DNA of 64,000 nt from Helicobacteraceae bacterium (lineage in GTDB: Bacteria; Campylobacterota; Campylobacteria; Campylobacterales; Sulfurimonadaceae). Below the pieces are notes generated by a model. It saw nothing but the letters and a program-made list of their open reading frames with translations. It was not told the origin of the DNA and ran no database searches. The stretch spans positions 43,228 to 107,227 of the forward strand of contig CANMJR010000005.1 in assembly GCA_947498025.1 (NCBI GenBank), written 5' to 3'. Below are positions 7,942 through 16,398 of this stretch, one piece after another (the stretch's first letter is position 1; the number at the start of each line of letters is the position of its first letter). The position numbers and the translations under genes were made by a program.

Positions 7942-9240
7942 TTAGTTACCTTTTTTTAATATAAGAGTTGTTGATTTGTCAAAGTTGAAGTATTTATTTG
8001 CCACTTCTTTTACTTTTTGAGCTGTAATTTTATTGATATTTTCTTCATAATTCAGAAGTGGAGTCAAATCGCCTCGTACAAAGTAGCTTCCGAAAAGTTC
8101 AGATACCGAAGTTGAACTCTCCAGCGAATAGATAAAATCAGATTTTGTATTGATTTTTACTTTCTCAAGTTCAGCATCCGTTACTTCTGTAGTTTTCATA
8201 AGTTCTATCTGAGCGATAAGCTCTTTTTCGACATCTTCAGCTTTTACACCTTGGTTACATGTTGCTAAAAATATAAAGAGACTCGGATCGATAGCCTCCA
8301 TATTGTAGGCATAAACAGAGTTTACAAGCTGTTTTTTGTCTATTAACTCTTTGTAAAGTCTTGAGCTTTTTCCAGAGTATAAAATTTCAGAAATCATGCT
8401 CAGAGTCGGCTGGTCTGCATTTTTGAAATTTGGAATATGAAAAGTGATAGCCAACATTTCAACTTCACTATCTTTGTGAATCATAACTCTTTTGGCGCCG
8501 TCCTGTTCAGGTTCTACAAATTTAACCTCAGGAATTTTCGCCTTATTTATTATGCCGCCAAACTCTTTCTCGGCTTTTTTAAATACCTCTTTTGGATTCA
8601 CATCACCGGTAACCATTAAAATAGCATTGGCAGGTTGGTAGTAGGTTTTATGAAAATCTTTTATATCTTTTATTGTCCATGTGCGAATGTCGTTCATAAA
8701 GCCTATCGGTGTCCAGTGGTATGGATGGTAAGTGTAGGCGTTGTTAAACATTTTAAAGTAAAGGTAGCCGAGAGGAGAGTTGTCTGTTCGCCATTTTCTC
8801 TCCTCTGTTACAACATCTCTCTCCGGCTGAAACTCTTTATCTTTGAGGTTAAGATTTTGCATAAGTTCTGCGAAAAGATTTAAAGATTTACCAAGGTTTT
8901 GGCTGCTTGATTTTATGAAGTAGTGAGTGTAGTCAAAGCTTGTCGAGGCGTTATTGACTCCGCCGACACTCTTCACCTCTTTGTCAAACTCGCCGGCTTG
9001 AAGGTTTTTTGTGGATTTAAAGTTCATGTGCTCTAGCATGTGGGCTATTCCGGTTTTGCCCATAACTTCATTTCTGCTTCCAACTTTGTAAAAGATATCC
9101 GTGCTGATTACATTTGTATTGTTGCCAAGAGGGATTACAACGATTTGCAATCCGTTTTCAAGGGTCTTTGTTTCGTATTTTGGTAGTGATGATGCCATTA
9201 AGGTTCCTAAAATAAGTGTTATGCCGAGTAGAAATTTCAT
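7942..9240 (-). CDS. M16 family zinc peptidase, exported
   Basis: From the ATG at 9240 the protein has 432 residues, with a signal peptide ('MKFLLGITLILGTLMASS') and the inverted zinc motif HMLEH at 67-71, characteristic of M16 (pitrilysin/insulinase/PqqL-like) peptidases. A PF05193-like second half follows, with 'NAILMVTGDVNP'. The longer frame from 9288 would overlap pyrD and put 16 unlikely residues before the signal peptide. The pyrD - M16 - dapA order is conserved in Helicobacter. The role is probably periplasmic peptide degradation; the substrate is not known. Confidence 0.9.
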   Translation of the reverse strand: MKFLLGITLILGTLMASSLPKYETKTLENGLQIVVIPLGNNTNVISTDIFYKVGSRNEVMGKTGIAHMLEHMNFKSTKNLQAGEFDKEVKSVGGVNNASTSFDYTHYFIKSSSQNLGKSLNLFAELMQNLNLKDKEFQPERDVVTEERKWRTDNSPLGYLYFKMFNNAYTYHPYHWTPIGFMNDIRTWTIKDIKDFHKTYYQPANAILMVTGDVNPKEVFKKAEKEFGGIINKAKIPEVKFVEPEQDGAKRVMIHKDSEVEMLAITFHIPNFKNADQPTLSMISEILYSGKSSRLYKELIDKKQLVNSVYAYNMEAIDPSLFIFLATCNQGVKAEDVEKELIAQIELMKTTEVTDAELEKVKINTKSDFIYSLESSTSVSELFGSYFVRGDLTPLLNYEENINKITAQKVKEVANKYFNFDKSTTLILKKGN

Positions 9241-9241
9241 A

Positions 9242-10300
9242 TTATTTTCTACCCGCACCGATTGCCTGAGTGATATTTGTATATCCATCCGCTTTTAAGA
9301 GTTCAATCAACCCTAAATTTATATCTCGAATCATATCAGGACCGCCAAATATAAGCCCGCTGTAAATTTGAACAAGCGAAGCACCGGCTTTTATACGTCT
9401 GTAAGCTTCTGAAGCAGAGTCGATTCCGCCTACGGAGATAAGAATCGTTTTGCCGTAAAGCTCTGCCGCAATTGCGTCAAAAATCTCAAAACTCTTCTCT
9501 TTTAAAACAGCACCGCTGAGTCCGCCGATATCTTTGGGCTCTTTTACAAGCGAGTAATCAATAGTAGTATTTGTTGCAATAATACCGTCCGCACCTTTTG
9601 CAACAGCCATTTTTGTAAGTGCAACGGCATCCTCTTTGCTCATGTCAGGGGCAATTTTGAGTAAAATCGGCTTCTTTGTTATGGCTTTTGCCTCCGCGAA
9701 GAGTCTAGTAATAAACTCCTCATTTTGTAAATCTCTCAAACCAGGAGTGTTGGGCGAAGAGATGTTGATAACCAGATAATCACCCAAAGAGTGGAGGGCT
9801 TTTATAAGTGTTGTGTAGTCGTTTATAGCTTCGCTCTCAGGTGTGAGTTTATTTTTGCCGATATTTACGCCGATTGGCGTTGTAAAAGGGTATATTTTTT
9901 TAAGTTTTTGTTGTGCTTTGAGTAAGCCCTCATTGTTAAAACCCATTGCATTTTGAAGAGTCTCCTCCTCTACATGCCGAAACATTCTCGGTTTTGGATT
10001 TCCATCTTGGGGTTTTGGCGTCACTGTTCCAATCTCTGTGAAACCAAATCCTAGAATCTGTACTCCTCGTATCATCGTAGCGTTTTTGTCAAATCCTGCA
10101 CCTAAGCCGATAGGATTGAAAAATGTACAGCCAAAAAGTTCTTGAGTTAAAATTTCATCGGCAATGAAGTGAGATTTTAAAAATGGGTTAAAAACCATCG
10201 GGCAGTAGTTTGGAACTCTTAGGAGACATTCGGCAAGATTATGGGCAGATTCGGGTTGCAGCTTAAAAAGCCAAGGTTTTATGCTTTGATAATTTATCAT
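9242..10300 (-). CDS. pyrD: dihydroorotate dehydrogenase (quinone), class 2
   Basis: The enzyme (352 residues from the ATG at 10300) oxidises dihydroorotate to orotate in pyrimidine synthesis and passes electrons to membrane quinone. Supporting motifs are 'NPIGLGAGFDKNA', 'GFTEIGTVTPKPQ', the catalytic-serine loop 'NISSPNTPGLRDLQ', 'DGIIATNTT' and the phosphate-binding 'ISVGGIDSASEA'. The N-terminal helical extension, which enters the membrane in class 2 enzymes, is present. A GTG at 10309 is in frame, but the ATG at 10300 has a better-placed ribosome site. It is the first gene of the pyrD - M16 - dapA - reductase operon. Confidence 0.95.
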   Translation of the reverse strand: MINYQSIKPWLFKLQPESAHNLAECLLRVPNYCPMVFNPFLKSHFIADEILTQELFGCTFFNPIGLGAGFDKNATMIRGVQILGFGFTEIGTVTPKPQDGNPKPRMFRHVEEETLQNAMGFNNEGLLKAQQKLKKIYPFTTPIGVNIGKNKLTPESEAINDYTTLIKALHSLGDYLVINISSPNTPGLRDLQNEEFITRLFAEAKAITKKPILLKIAPDMSKEDAVALTKMAVAKGADGIIATNTTIDYSLVKEPKDIGGLSGAVLKEKSFEIFDAIAAELYGKTILISVGGIDSASEAYRRIKAGASLVQIYSGLIFGGPDMIRDINLGLIELLKADGYTNITQAIGAGRK

Positions 10301-10326
10301 ATATTCCACTTTTTAAAAATTTGGGA

Positions 10327-10332
10327 ATTATA
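10327..10332 (-). promoter_or_regulatory. -10 element of the pyrD operon
   Basis: A perfect TATAAT lies 26 bases before the pyrD ATG on the minus strand. No convincing -35 box is visible; promoters of this phylum often have only a T-rich upstream stretch, which is present. Confidence 0.5.
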
Positions 10333-10381
10333 CTAAATTAAAGGTAAAATTTTAGCCCAATAAAAACTAGGGAGTTTAAGA

Positions 10382-10948
10382 ATGAAAAGCATAAAAGTAT
10401 TAGTGCCGTTGGCATGTGGATTTGAAGAGATAGAAGCGGTGAATATTATTGATGTTCTACGAAGGGCAGAGATTGAAGTTTTGGTTGCCTCTTTGGATAA
10501 AAACAGATTGGTCAAAGGTGCTAACGGCATAAGGGTTGAGACAGATTATGAAATAAAAGATGTAATCGTTGATGCTTTGGATATGATAATTTTGCCGGGC
10601 GGTCATGGCGGTTCACATATTTTAAGCGAGGATGAAACCGTTCAAAATATTCTCAAAGAGATGGACGCAAAAGGTAAAAATATCGGAGCGATTTGTGCGG
10701 CACCGCTTGCACTTCACAGAGCCGGAGTTTTAAAACACAATTATACATGTTATCCATCGTACGAGAAAGAGATAAGAGAAGAGGGCTACATAGGCGATAA
10801 ATCTATGGTTGTTGTTGATGCAAATATTACGACATCAAGAGGACCTGCAACAGCCATCTGTTTTGCTCTGCAAATCGTTAAAAAACTTCGAGGTGAAGAG
10901 AGTTATTTGAGATTGAAAAGAGGGCTTCTGGCTGATTTTTGCGAGTAA
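10382..10948 (+). CDS. DJ-1/YajL/PfpI family protein
   Basis: The 188-residue protein has the DJ-1 fold signature: the glutamate in 'GFEEIEAV' (about E15/E16), 'DMIILPGGHGGSH', and the nucleophile-elbow cysteine C105 in 'GAICAAPLAL'. Members act as glyoxalases, deglycases or chaperones under oxidative or carbonyl stress; the exact activity here cannot be assigned. AGGGAG precedes the ATG. It is transcribed divergently from pyrD and a TAAAAT at about 10344-10349 could be its -10 box. Confidence 0.9.
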   Translation: MKSIKVLVPLACGFEEIEAVNIIDVLRRAEIEVLVASLDKNRLVKGANGIRVETDYEIKDVIVDALDMIILPGGHGGSHILSEDETVQNILKEMDAKGKNIGAICAAPLALHRAGVLKHNYTCYPSYEKEIREEGYIGDKSMVVVDANITTSRGPATAICFALQIVKKLRGEESYLRLKRGLLADFCE

Positions 10949-11055
10949 TTTTAGTTGAATTTTTAAGAAAGATATGTTATTGTTAGACCTAGAGCATATT
11001 TGTGGGTTTTTAATCCAAAATTGTGGCAATCCTCCCTATTAAATTGGAAAATATT

Positions 11056-13197
11056 ATGAAAAAAATTATTTTATCGGCAACCGCACTCTTTGTTATTTTA
11101 TTGAGTGCACTGTTTATGTTCGTAAAAAGTTCAGATACTCAAAAAGCGCACGATGTCACTCTAAAAAAAGAGAGTGACATCATTGAGTTAAAATTTGGAC
11201 ATCACATGCCAAAAGAGAGTGTTTTAGATAGAGCAGCTCTGCGATATGCCAATGAAGTTGAGAAAAAAACAAACGGAAAAGTTAAAATCACCGTATCTCC
11301 GAATCAGGAACTTGGAGATTCTCAGCAGATGATGGAACTCTCAAGACTTGGAGAAATTGATATTATTGCTACTCCGACAGCTAAACTCAGTGTGGCAGTT
11401 CCCTCGATGCAGTATGCGGATTTGCCATTTTTATTTCCAACGAGAGAAGATGCTTATGCACTGCTTGATGGCAAAGTGGGCGATTTGTTGTTAAAAGATT
11501 TGAATGATATTGACTTTTTGGGAGTTGCTTTTTGGGACGCCGGTTTTAAAAATTTCACTGCAAACAGACCACTCCTGAAAATAGAAGATTTTAAAAATTT
11601 AAAAATGAGAGTTATGAAGAGTCGCATTATCATGGAACAGTTTTATGCTCTAGGCGCTAAGCCTATAACTATTGATTTTCATGCAACCAAACAAGCTCTA
11701 GAAGAGGGCGCAGTAGATGGTCAAGAGACTCCTTTAAACGGAACGGTCGGTATGGAGTTTTACAAAGTGCAAAGTGATATTACTCTAAGTGAGCATGGAT
11801 ATTTAGCGTATGTTATAACTTTGAGTAAAAAAAGTATCTCAAAACTTCCCCTTGAAATCCAAACTATTTTAGTCCAAACAGCAAAAGAGATAACGCCATG
11901 GGAAAGAGAAGAGTCACTTATAGAAGAAAAAAATCTATTTGAAGTTATCAAAAAATCCGGCATAAATATTCATACGATAGTTCCCGAGGAAAGAGAAAGG
12001 TTTGTAAAAGCTACATCGCATATTATGAAAGAGTACGAAAACATTATAGGCTCTCACATTATCTCTCAAACAGAGGAGTATTTATACAAAAAATACAATA
12101 AAGAAAATATCATCGCAATAGGGGTAGATGCAGACCTCTCTATGGGCGCGAAAGGCTCAGGGCTTGCGATAAAAAGAGGGGTAGAACTGGCAGCAGATGC
12201 CATCAACAAAGAGGGCGGACTCCTTGGTAAAAAAGTGGTTGTTGTAGCAAAAGATCATCTAGGTATCTCAACACAAGCAAACGAAAATATAAAAGAGTTT
12301 ATATCCGATAAAAATATTATAGCTGTAATCGGCGGTAAACATAGTGCTATTATCTCCTCTTACATGAAAGAGATTCAGGAAAATAAGTTACTCTACTTCT
12401 CACCATGGGCGGCGGCTCCAACCGTTACAGAAAATGGATATGAAGAGAACTATGTTTTCAGGGTATCTCTCAATGACAGACATGCTGCAAAATTTTTGGC
12501 ACAAGAGGCACTCAAAAAGAGTTCAAATCCGGCAATAGTGCTAGAAAACTCTCTCTGGGGTAAAGAGGCTTTAGAAAATATTAATCTCTATTTAGAATCC
12601 AAGGGTTTGCCAAAGCAGGATGGAATCATAATAAACAGGGGTGAAGAGCATTTTGATAAAGTTTTTAATAAAATAAATAGCGAAAAATATGACTCGATTA
12701 TTATGGTGCTCAATTCACAAGAATCTTCAAAATTTGTTGCCTACATGGGAGCCAATAATTTTCATACCCCTATAATTTCTCACTGGGGCATGGTTGGAGA
12801 TTCGTTTTTTGAGACAAATAAAAATTATCTCAAAGATATTGATTTAAGATTTATTCAAACTTTTTCTTTAGTAAACAACAACAAAAAAGAGGCAAAAGAT
12901 TTAGCAAATGAGTATATGAAAACTTACTCCAAATTATCAAATGAAGAGATAAACGCTATAACGGGCGTTGCTCAAGCTTATGATTCTGTGATGCTTTTGG
13001 CACAAGCAATAAAAACATGTAATAGTTTTGATTCAAAAACAGTGAAAGATGCTTTAGAAAATAGTGATAGTTATGAGGGCGTGTTGAAAAGATATAAAAA
13101 ACCATTCAATAGAATAAATCATGATGCCCTCACCATAGAAGATTTTTTTATGGCAAAATTTGATGCACATGGTAGTATTGTACCCATGAGAGACTGA
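11056..13197 (+). CDS. double periplasmic binding protein: TRAP DctP-like domain fused to LivJ-like domain
   Basis: From the ATG at 11056 (713 residues; an upstream in-frame ATG at 11023 would add 11 residues before the membrane segment) the protein has an N-terminal signal peptide or anchor ('ILSATALFVILLSALFMFV'). The first domain (about 35-330) is a TRAP-transporter substrate-binding protein: 'LKFGHHMPKES', 'NGKVKITVSPNQELGD', 'DLPFLFPTREDA', 'GAVDGQETPL'. The second (about 345-700) is a branched-chain amino-acid type ABC binding protein: 'GAKGSGLAIKRGVELAADAIN', 'NIIAVIGGKHS', 'YVFRVSLND'. No permease gene is adjacent. It ends two bases before a histidine kinase gene, so it probably presents ligand to the kinase rather than to a transporter. 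The ligands are unknown. Confidence 0.88.
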   Translation: MKKIILSATALFVILLSALFMFVKSSDTQKAHDVTLKKESDIIELKFGHHMPKESVLDRAALRYANEVEKKTNGKVKITVSPNQELGDSQQMMELSRLGEIDIIATPTAKLSVAVPSMQYADLPFLFPTREDAYALLDGKVGDLLLKDLNDIDFLGVAFWDAGFKNFTANRPLLKIEDFKNLKMRVMKSRIIMEQFYALGAKPITIDFHATKQALEEGAVDGQETPLNGTVGMEFYKVQSDITLSEHGYLAYVITLSKKSISKLPLEIQTILVQTAKEITPWEREESLIEEKNLFEVIKKSGINIHTIVPEERERFVKATSHIMKEYENIIGSHIISQTEEYLYKKYNKENIIAIGVDADLSMGAKGSGLAIKRGVELAADAINKEGGLLGKKVVVVAKDHLGISTQANENIKEFISDKNIIAVIGGKHSAIISSYMKEIQENKLLYFSPWAAAPTVTENGYEENYVFRVSLNDRHAAKFLAQEALKKSSNPAIVLENSLWGKEALENINLYLESKGLPKQDGIIINRGEEHFDKVFNKINSEKYDSIIMVLNSQESSKFVAYMGANNFHTPIISHWGMVGDSFFETNKNYLKDIDLRFIQTFSLVNNNKKEAKDLANEYMKTYSKLSNEEINAITGVAQAYDSVMLLAQAIKTCNSFDSKTVKDALENSDSYEGVLKRYKKPFNRINHDALTIEDFFMAKFDAHGSIVPMRD

Positions 13198-13199
13198 AA

Positions 13200-16100
13200 A
13201 TGTATTCTAACGGTAAGTTTACAAAAAGCATTAAAAATAAGATTGTCCTTCGGGTAACTGCTCTAATCGCAGTAATTTTAACGCTTTCAATTGCTTTTAT
13301 AGTATATTTAAGCATTACTGGTCTGCAAGGAAAAGCAAGTTTAGATTTAAAAAATAAATCTGAAAATTTAGCACATGATGTAGAACTAAGGCTAGAGTAT
13401 CTGCAAGAGAGTACAGAACGTTTGGCACATAATGAGCTGCTAATAAATGCGTTTATTGATGAGAAAGATAGAGAGAGGTACCTGCTTCCGCTTATCAATA
13501 ATTTTAAAAATGGTAAATATCTTGGAAGCTTTAGCATTGTTGATTTTGATGGAAGAGTTATCTTTCAAACGGACAGAAGTACACCTACATTTAAGCAATC
13601 AAATGAGTTGCGACTCTCTTTGAGTTTATCAAAAATAGTAGCGTACTTTAATAAACAAGAGAGTGAAGTTGTATTTATTGTACCTATAAAATATTATGCA
13701 ACAACACAGGGTGCAATAGTGGTAACTTATAATATGAAAAAAATCATTGAAATATATAATAAAAACGAAGATTTTATCTACACGAAGTTCTTTAAAAATT
13801 CATTCGAATACTATAGTGAAAATTATAATAATAGTAAAAGTTATTATAAATATAAACTATTAGACAATAAAAGTTATGAGCTTTTACATGCGTTTGATAT
13901 GACGATAGAAATGGGAGTGCTAGATAGTGTTTACCTAGAACCTGTAAAAAAACAGATACTGCTCTTAACACTTTTTGGAGTTTTAATTTTAGCAATCGGC
14001 ATGTGGATATCTTACTACCTTGCCACAACAATAACAAATCCAATCCTAGCACTTTATAATAGGGTAAATAAAGGGCTATCACAAGATATAAATGGCGAGT
14101 ATGAGCCTTTGGGCAGTGATGATGAGCTAGAAATACTAGGATATGCTTTTTATGCAAAAGAGAAAGAGCTAGAAGAGTTCAATGAAAGCTTAAATATAAA
14201 AGTAGAAGAAGCTACGAAAGAACTGCTAGAACAAAGAAACTTCAACCGCTCTTTGGTGGAGAGTGCAAACTCTATTATTGCGGTAATTGACAAAGACGGA
14301 GTGATGATAGATATAAATCCCTACGCAGAGCAATTTACAGGTTATACCAAAAAAGAGATAGCATCGGAGCCTTTTTTTTGGACTCGGTTTTTACCATTAG
14401 AGATTCAGGATAAAATTTTAAAGATGCTAGAGAGTGCTAAAAAAGGTGAAATTGTCAAACAATTTCAAAACTCTTGGGTATCAAAGAGTGGTGAAATAAG
14501 AATTTTTGAGTGGTCAAACGCACTCATAAAAGATGAAAGCGGTAATTTGAAATACATTACCACGATAGGTATAGATATTACGGATATGATAAATTATCAA
14601 AAAGAGCTAGAAATTGCAAAAGAAGAAGCCGAAAAAGCCAACAAATCAAAATCAGAGTTCCTGGCAAATATGTCCCATGAGATACGAACACCTCTTAACG
14701 GGGTTCTGGGTTTAACTGATTTGGTCTTAAAAACAAACCTTGATGATAAACAAAGAGATTATCTCGAAAAAGCAAAAACCTCTTCTAAAGCGCTGTTACA
14801 TGTAATAAACGATGTACTGGATTACTCAAAAATAGAGGCAGGAAAACTTGATTTAGAGCATAAGGCATTTGACCTTGATAGCGTCATGAATAATATAAAA
14901 GATTTGTTTGAATACCAAGCAAATAAGAAGGGATTATCGCTCAATATATCCGGTAATCACAAACTAACCCTTGTCGGCGATTCACTTCGTCTGACTCAGA
15001 TACTTACAAATATAGTAGGCAATGCAATCAAATTCACAGAAAAAGGCTCTATTGATATAAACGTTGAGTCTATGCATGAGAATGAACATCATAAAAAATT
15101 AAAGTTCTCTATAAAAGATAGCGGTATGGGAATGAATAAAGCGCAGCAAGAGAATCTCTTCAAAGAGTTCACTCAGGCAGACAGTTCTATAACACGCAAA
15201 TACGGAGGAACAGGACTTGGTCTTTCTATATCCAAACACCTTGTTCAAATGATGAGCGGTGAAATCTGGGCTGAAAGCAAAGAAGGAGAAGGGAGTACAT
15301 TTATCTTCAGTGCCACTTTTAAAAACAGTGATGAAAAAAAAGAGGATAAGTTAATGGTGAAACCGGAGACTCCAAAATCAAATGCTGATTCAATTCAAGG
15401 TGCACGGATATTGTTAGTAGAGGATAATAAAATAAATCAGACGGTTGCCTTGGGAATGTTAGAAAATTTGAATCTGCATGTTGAAGTAGCCAATAACGGC
15501 AGAGAAGCAGTTGAGATGATAGAAGCCGGTAACAAGTACGACATTATTTTAATGGATCTTCAGATGCCGATTATGGACGGATTTGAGGCTAGCAAATTAA
15601 TCAAAAAAATAGATAAAGATATTCCAATCGTAGCACTCAGTGCCGCTGTCATGCAAGAAGACTTAGTCAAAGCAAGTGAGGCAGAGATGTCCGCACATTT
15701 AGCAAAACCCATAAATGAAGAGGAGTTGATTCGTACTTTACTTCAATTTATAAAACCAAAAGAGTCTAACAAGGAGTCTTTAAATGAAGAAGTAGTAAAA
15801 GAACTCCCTTTCGATAATTCCACAATAGAGTTTTACGGAGTAGATTTAGAAGATTTTAAACATAGAATCGGAGATAAACCAAAAATGGTTAAAAAGATAC
15901 TTTTAAACTTTTGTGAGGAGTACGCAGATGCTGAACAAAAATTTGATATATCTAAAATAGAGACAGAGGAATTTGAGAGAGCCATACATTCGCTCAAAGG
16001 GGTAAGCGGAAATATCTCTCTCAACGAGATATACAAACTCTCAAAAGAGATATATGAGATGCAAGATTTGCAAATAAAAAAAGAGCTGACACAAAAACTT

Positions 16101-16397
16101 ATTGAACTGATTAAAGAGACAGTCAAAAACTTAAAAATTCAATTGGATGCGGTGGATAGTAAAGTTTTCGTGAAAGAGTACAATAAAGTGGAGGTTCTGA
16201 AATATTTGCAAGAGATTCAAGACGATATAAAACACTTCAGAGCTATAACGGGAAATAGGGTAGCTCAACTAGAAGAGATGTTATCGGGGCGTGCGCAGAT
16301 AGAGATAATCAAAGAGCTCAGTTCGTATCTCCAAGGCTATAAATACAAAGAAGCGGATAAAATACTTAACGATATTTATAAGTTATTGGTGAATTAA
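13200..16397 (+). CDS. hybrid sensor histidine kinase with PAS, receiver and Hpt domains
   Basis: The 1065-residue membrane protein has a helix at about 16-38, a periplasmic sensor region of about 210 residues, a second helix near 253-275, and a HAMP-like linker with coiled coil. Then follow a PAS domain (about 350-465), HisKA with phospho-histidine H493 in 'MSHEIRTPLNG', HATPase ('GNAIKF', 'DSGMGM', 'GGTGLGLS'), a receiver with D786 in 'ILMDLQMPIMDG', and an Hpt domain with H930 in 'IHSLKG'. This is a full internal phosphorelay. The gene is packed between the binding-protein gene (two-base gap) and the response regulator gene (one-base gap), so binding protein, kinase and regulator probably form one pathway. 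Confidence 0.93.
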   Translation: MYSNGKFTKSIKNKIVLRVTALIAVILTLSIAFIVYLSITGLQGKASLDLKNKSENLAHDVELRLEYLQESTERLAHNELLINAFIDEKDRERYLLPLINNFKNGKYLGSFSIVDFDGRVIFQTDRSTPTFKQSNELRLSLSLSKIVAYFNKQESEVVFIVPIKYYATTQGAIVVTYNMKKIIEIYNKNEDFIYTKFFKNSFEYYSENYNNSKSYYKYKLLDNKSYELLHAFDMTIEMGVLDSVYLEPVKKQILLLTLFGVLILAIGMWISYYLATTITNPILALYNRVNKGLSQDINGEYEPLGSDDELEILGYAFYAKEKELEEFNESLNIKVEEATKELLEQRNFNRSLVESANSIIAVIDKDGVMIDINPYAEQFTGYTKKEIASEPFFWTRFLPLEIQDKILKMLESAKKGEIVKQFQNSWVSKSGEIRIFEWSNALIKDESGNLKYITTIGIDITDMINYQKELEIAKEEAEKANKSKSEFLANMSHEIRTPLNGVLGLTDLVLKTNLDDKQRDYLEKAKTSSKALLHVINDVLDYSKIEAGKLDLEHKAFDLDSVMNNIKDLFEYQANKKGLSLNISGNHKLTLVGDSLRLTQILTNIVGNAIKFTEKGSIDINVESMHENEHHKKLKFSIKDSGMGMNKAQQENLFKEFTQADSSITRKYGGTGLGLSISKHLVQMMSGEIWAESKEGEGSTFIFSATFKNSDEKKEDKLMVKPETPKSNADSIQGARILLVEDNKINQTVALGMLENLNLHVEVANNGREAVEMIEAGNKYDIILMDLQMPIMDGFEASKLIKKIDKDIPIVALSAAVMQEDLVKASEAEMSAHLAKPINEEELIRTLLQFIKPKESNKESLNEEVVKELPFDNSTIEFYGVDLEDFKHRIGDKPKMVKKILLNFCEEYADAEQKFDISKIETEEFERAIHSLKGVSGNISLNEIYKLSKEIYEMQDLQIKKELTQKLIELIKETVKNLKIQLDAVDSKVFVKEYNKVEVLKYLQEIQDDIKHFRAITGNRVAQLEEMLSGRAQIEIIKELSSYLQGYKYKEADKILNDIYKLLVN

Positions 16398-16398
16398 G

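Noticed and set aside
13792..14157. 121-residue minus-strand frame opposite the kinase gene
   Set aside because: It is antisense to the second membrane helix and HAMP-like region of a clear kinase, without ribosome site or domain.
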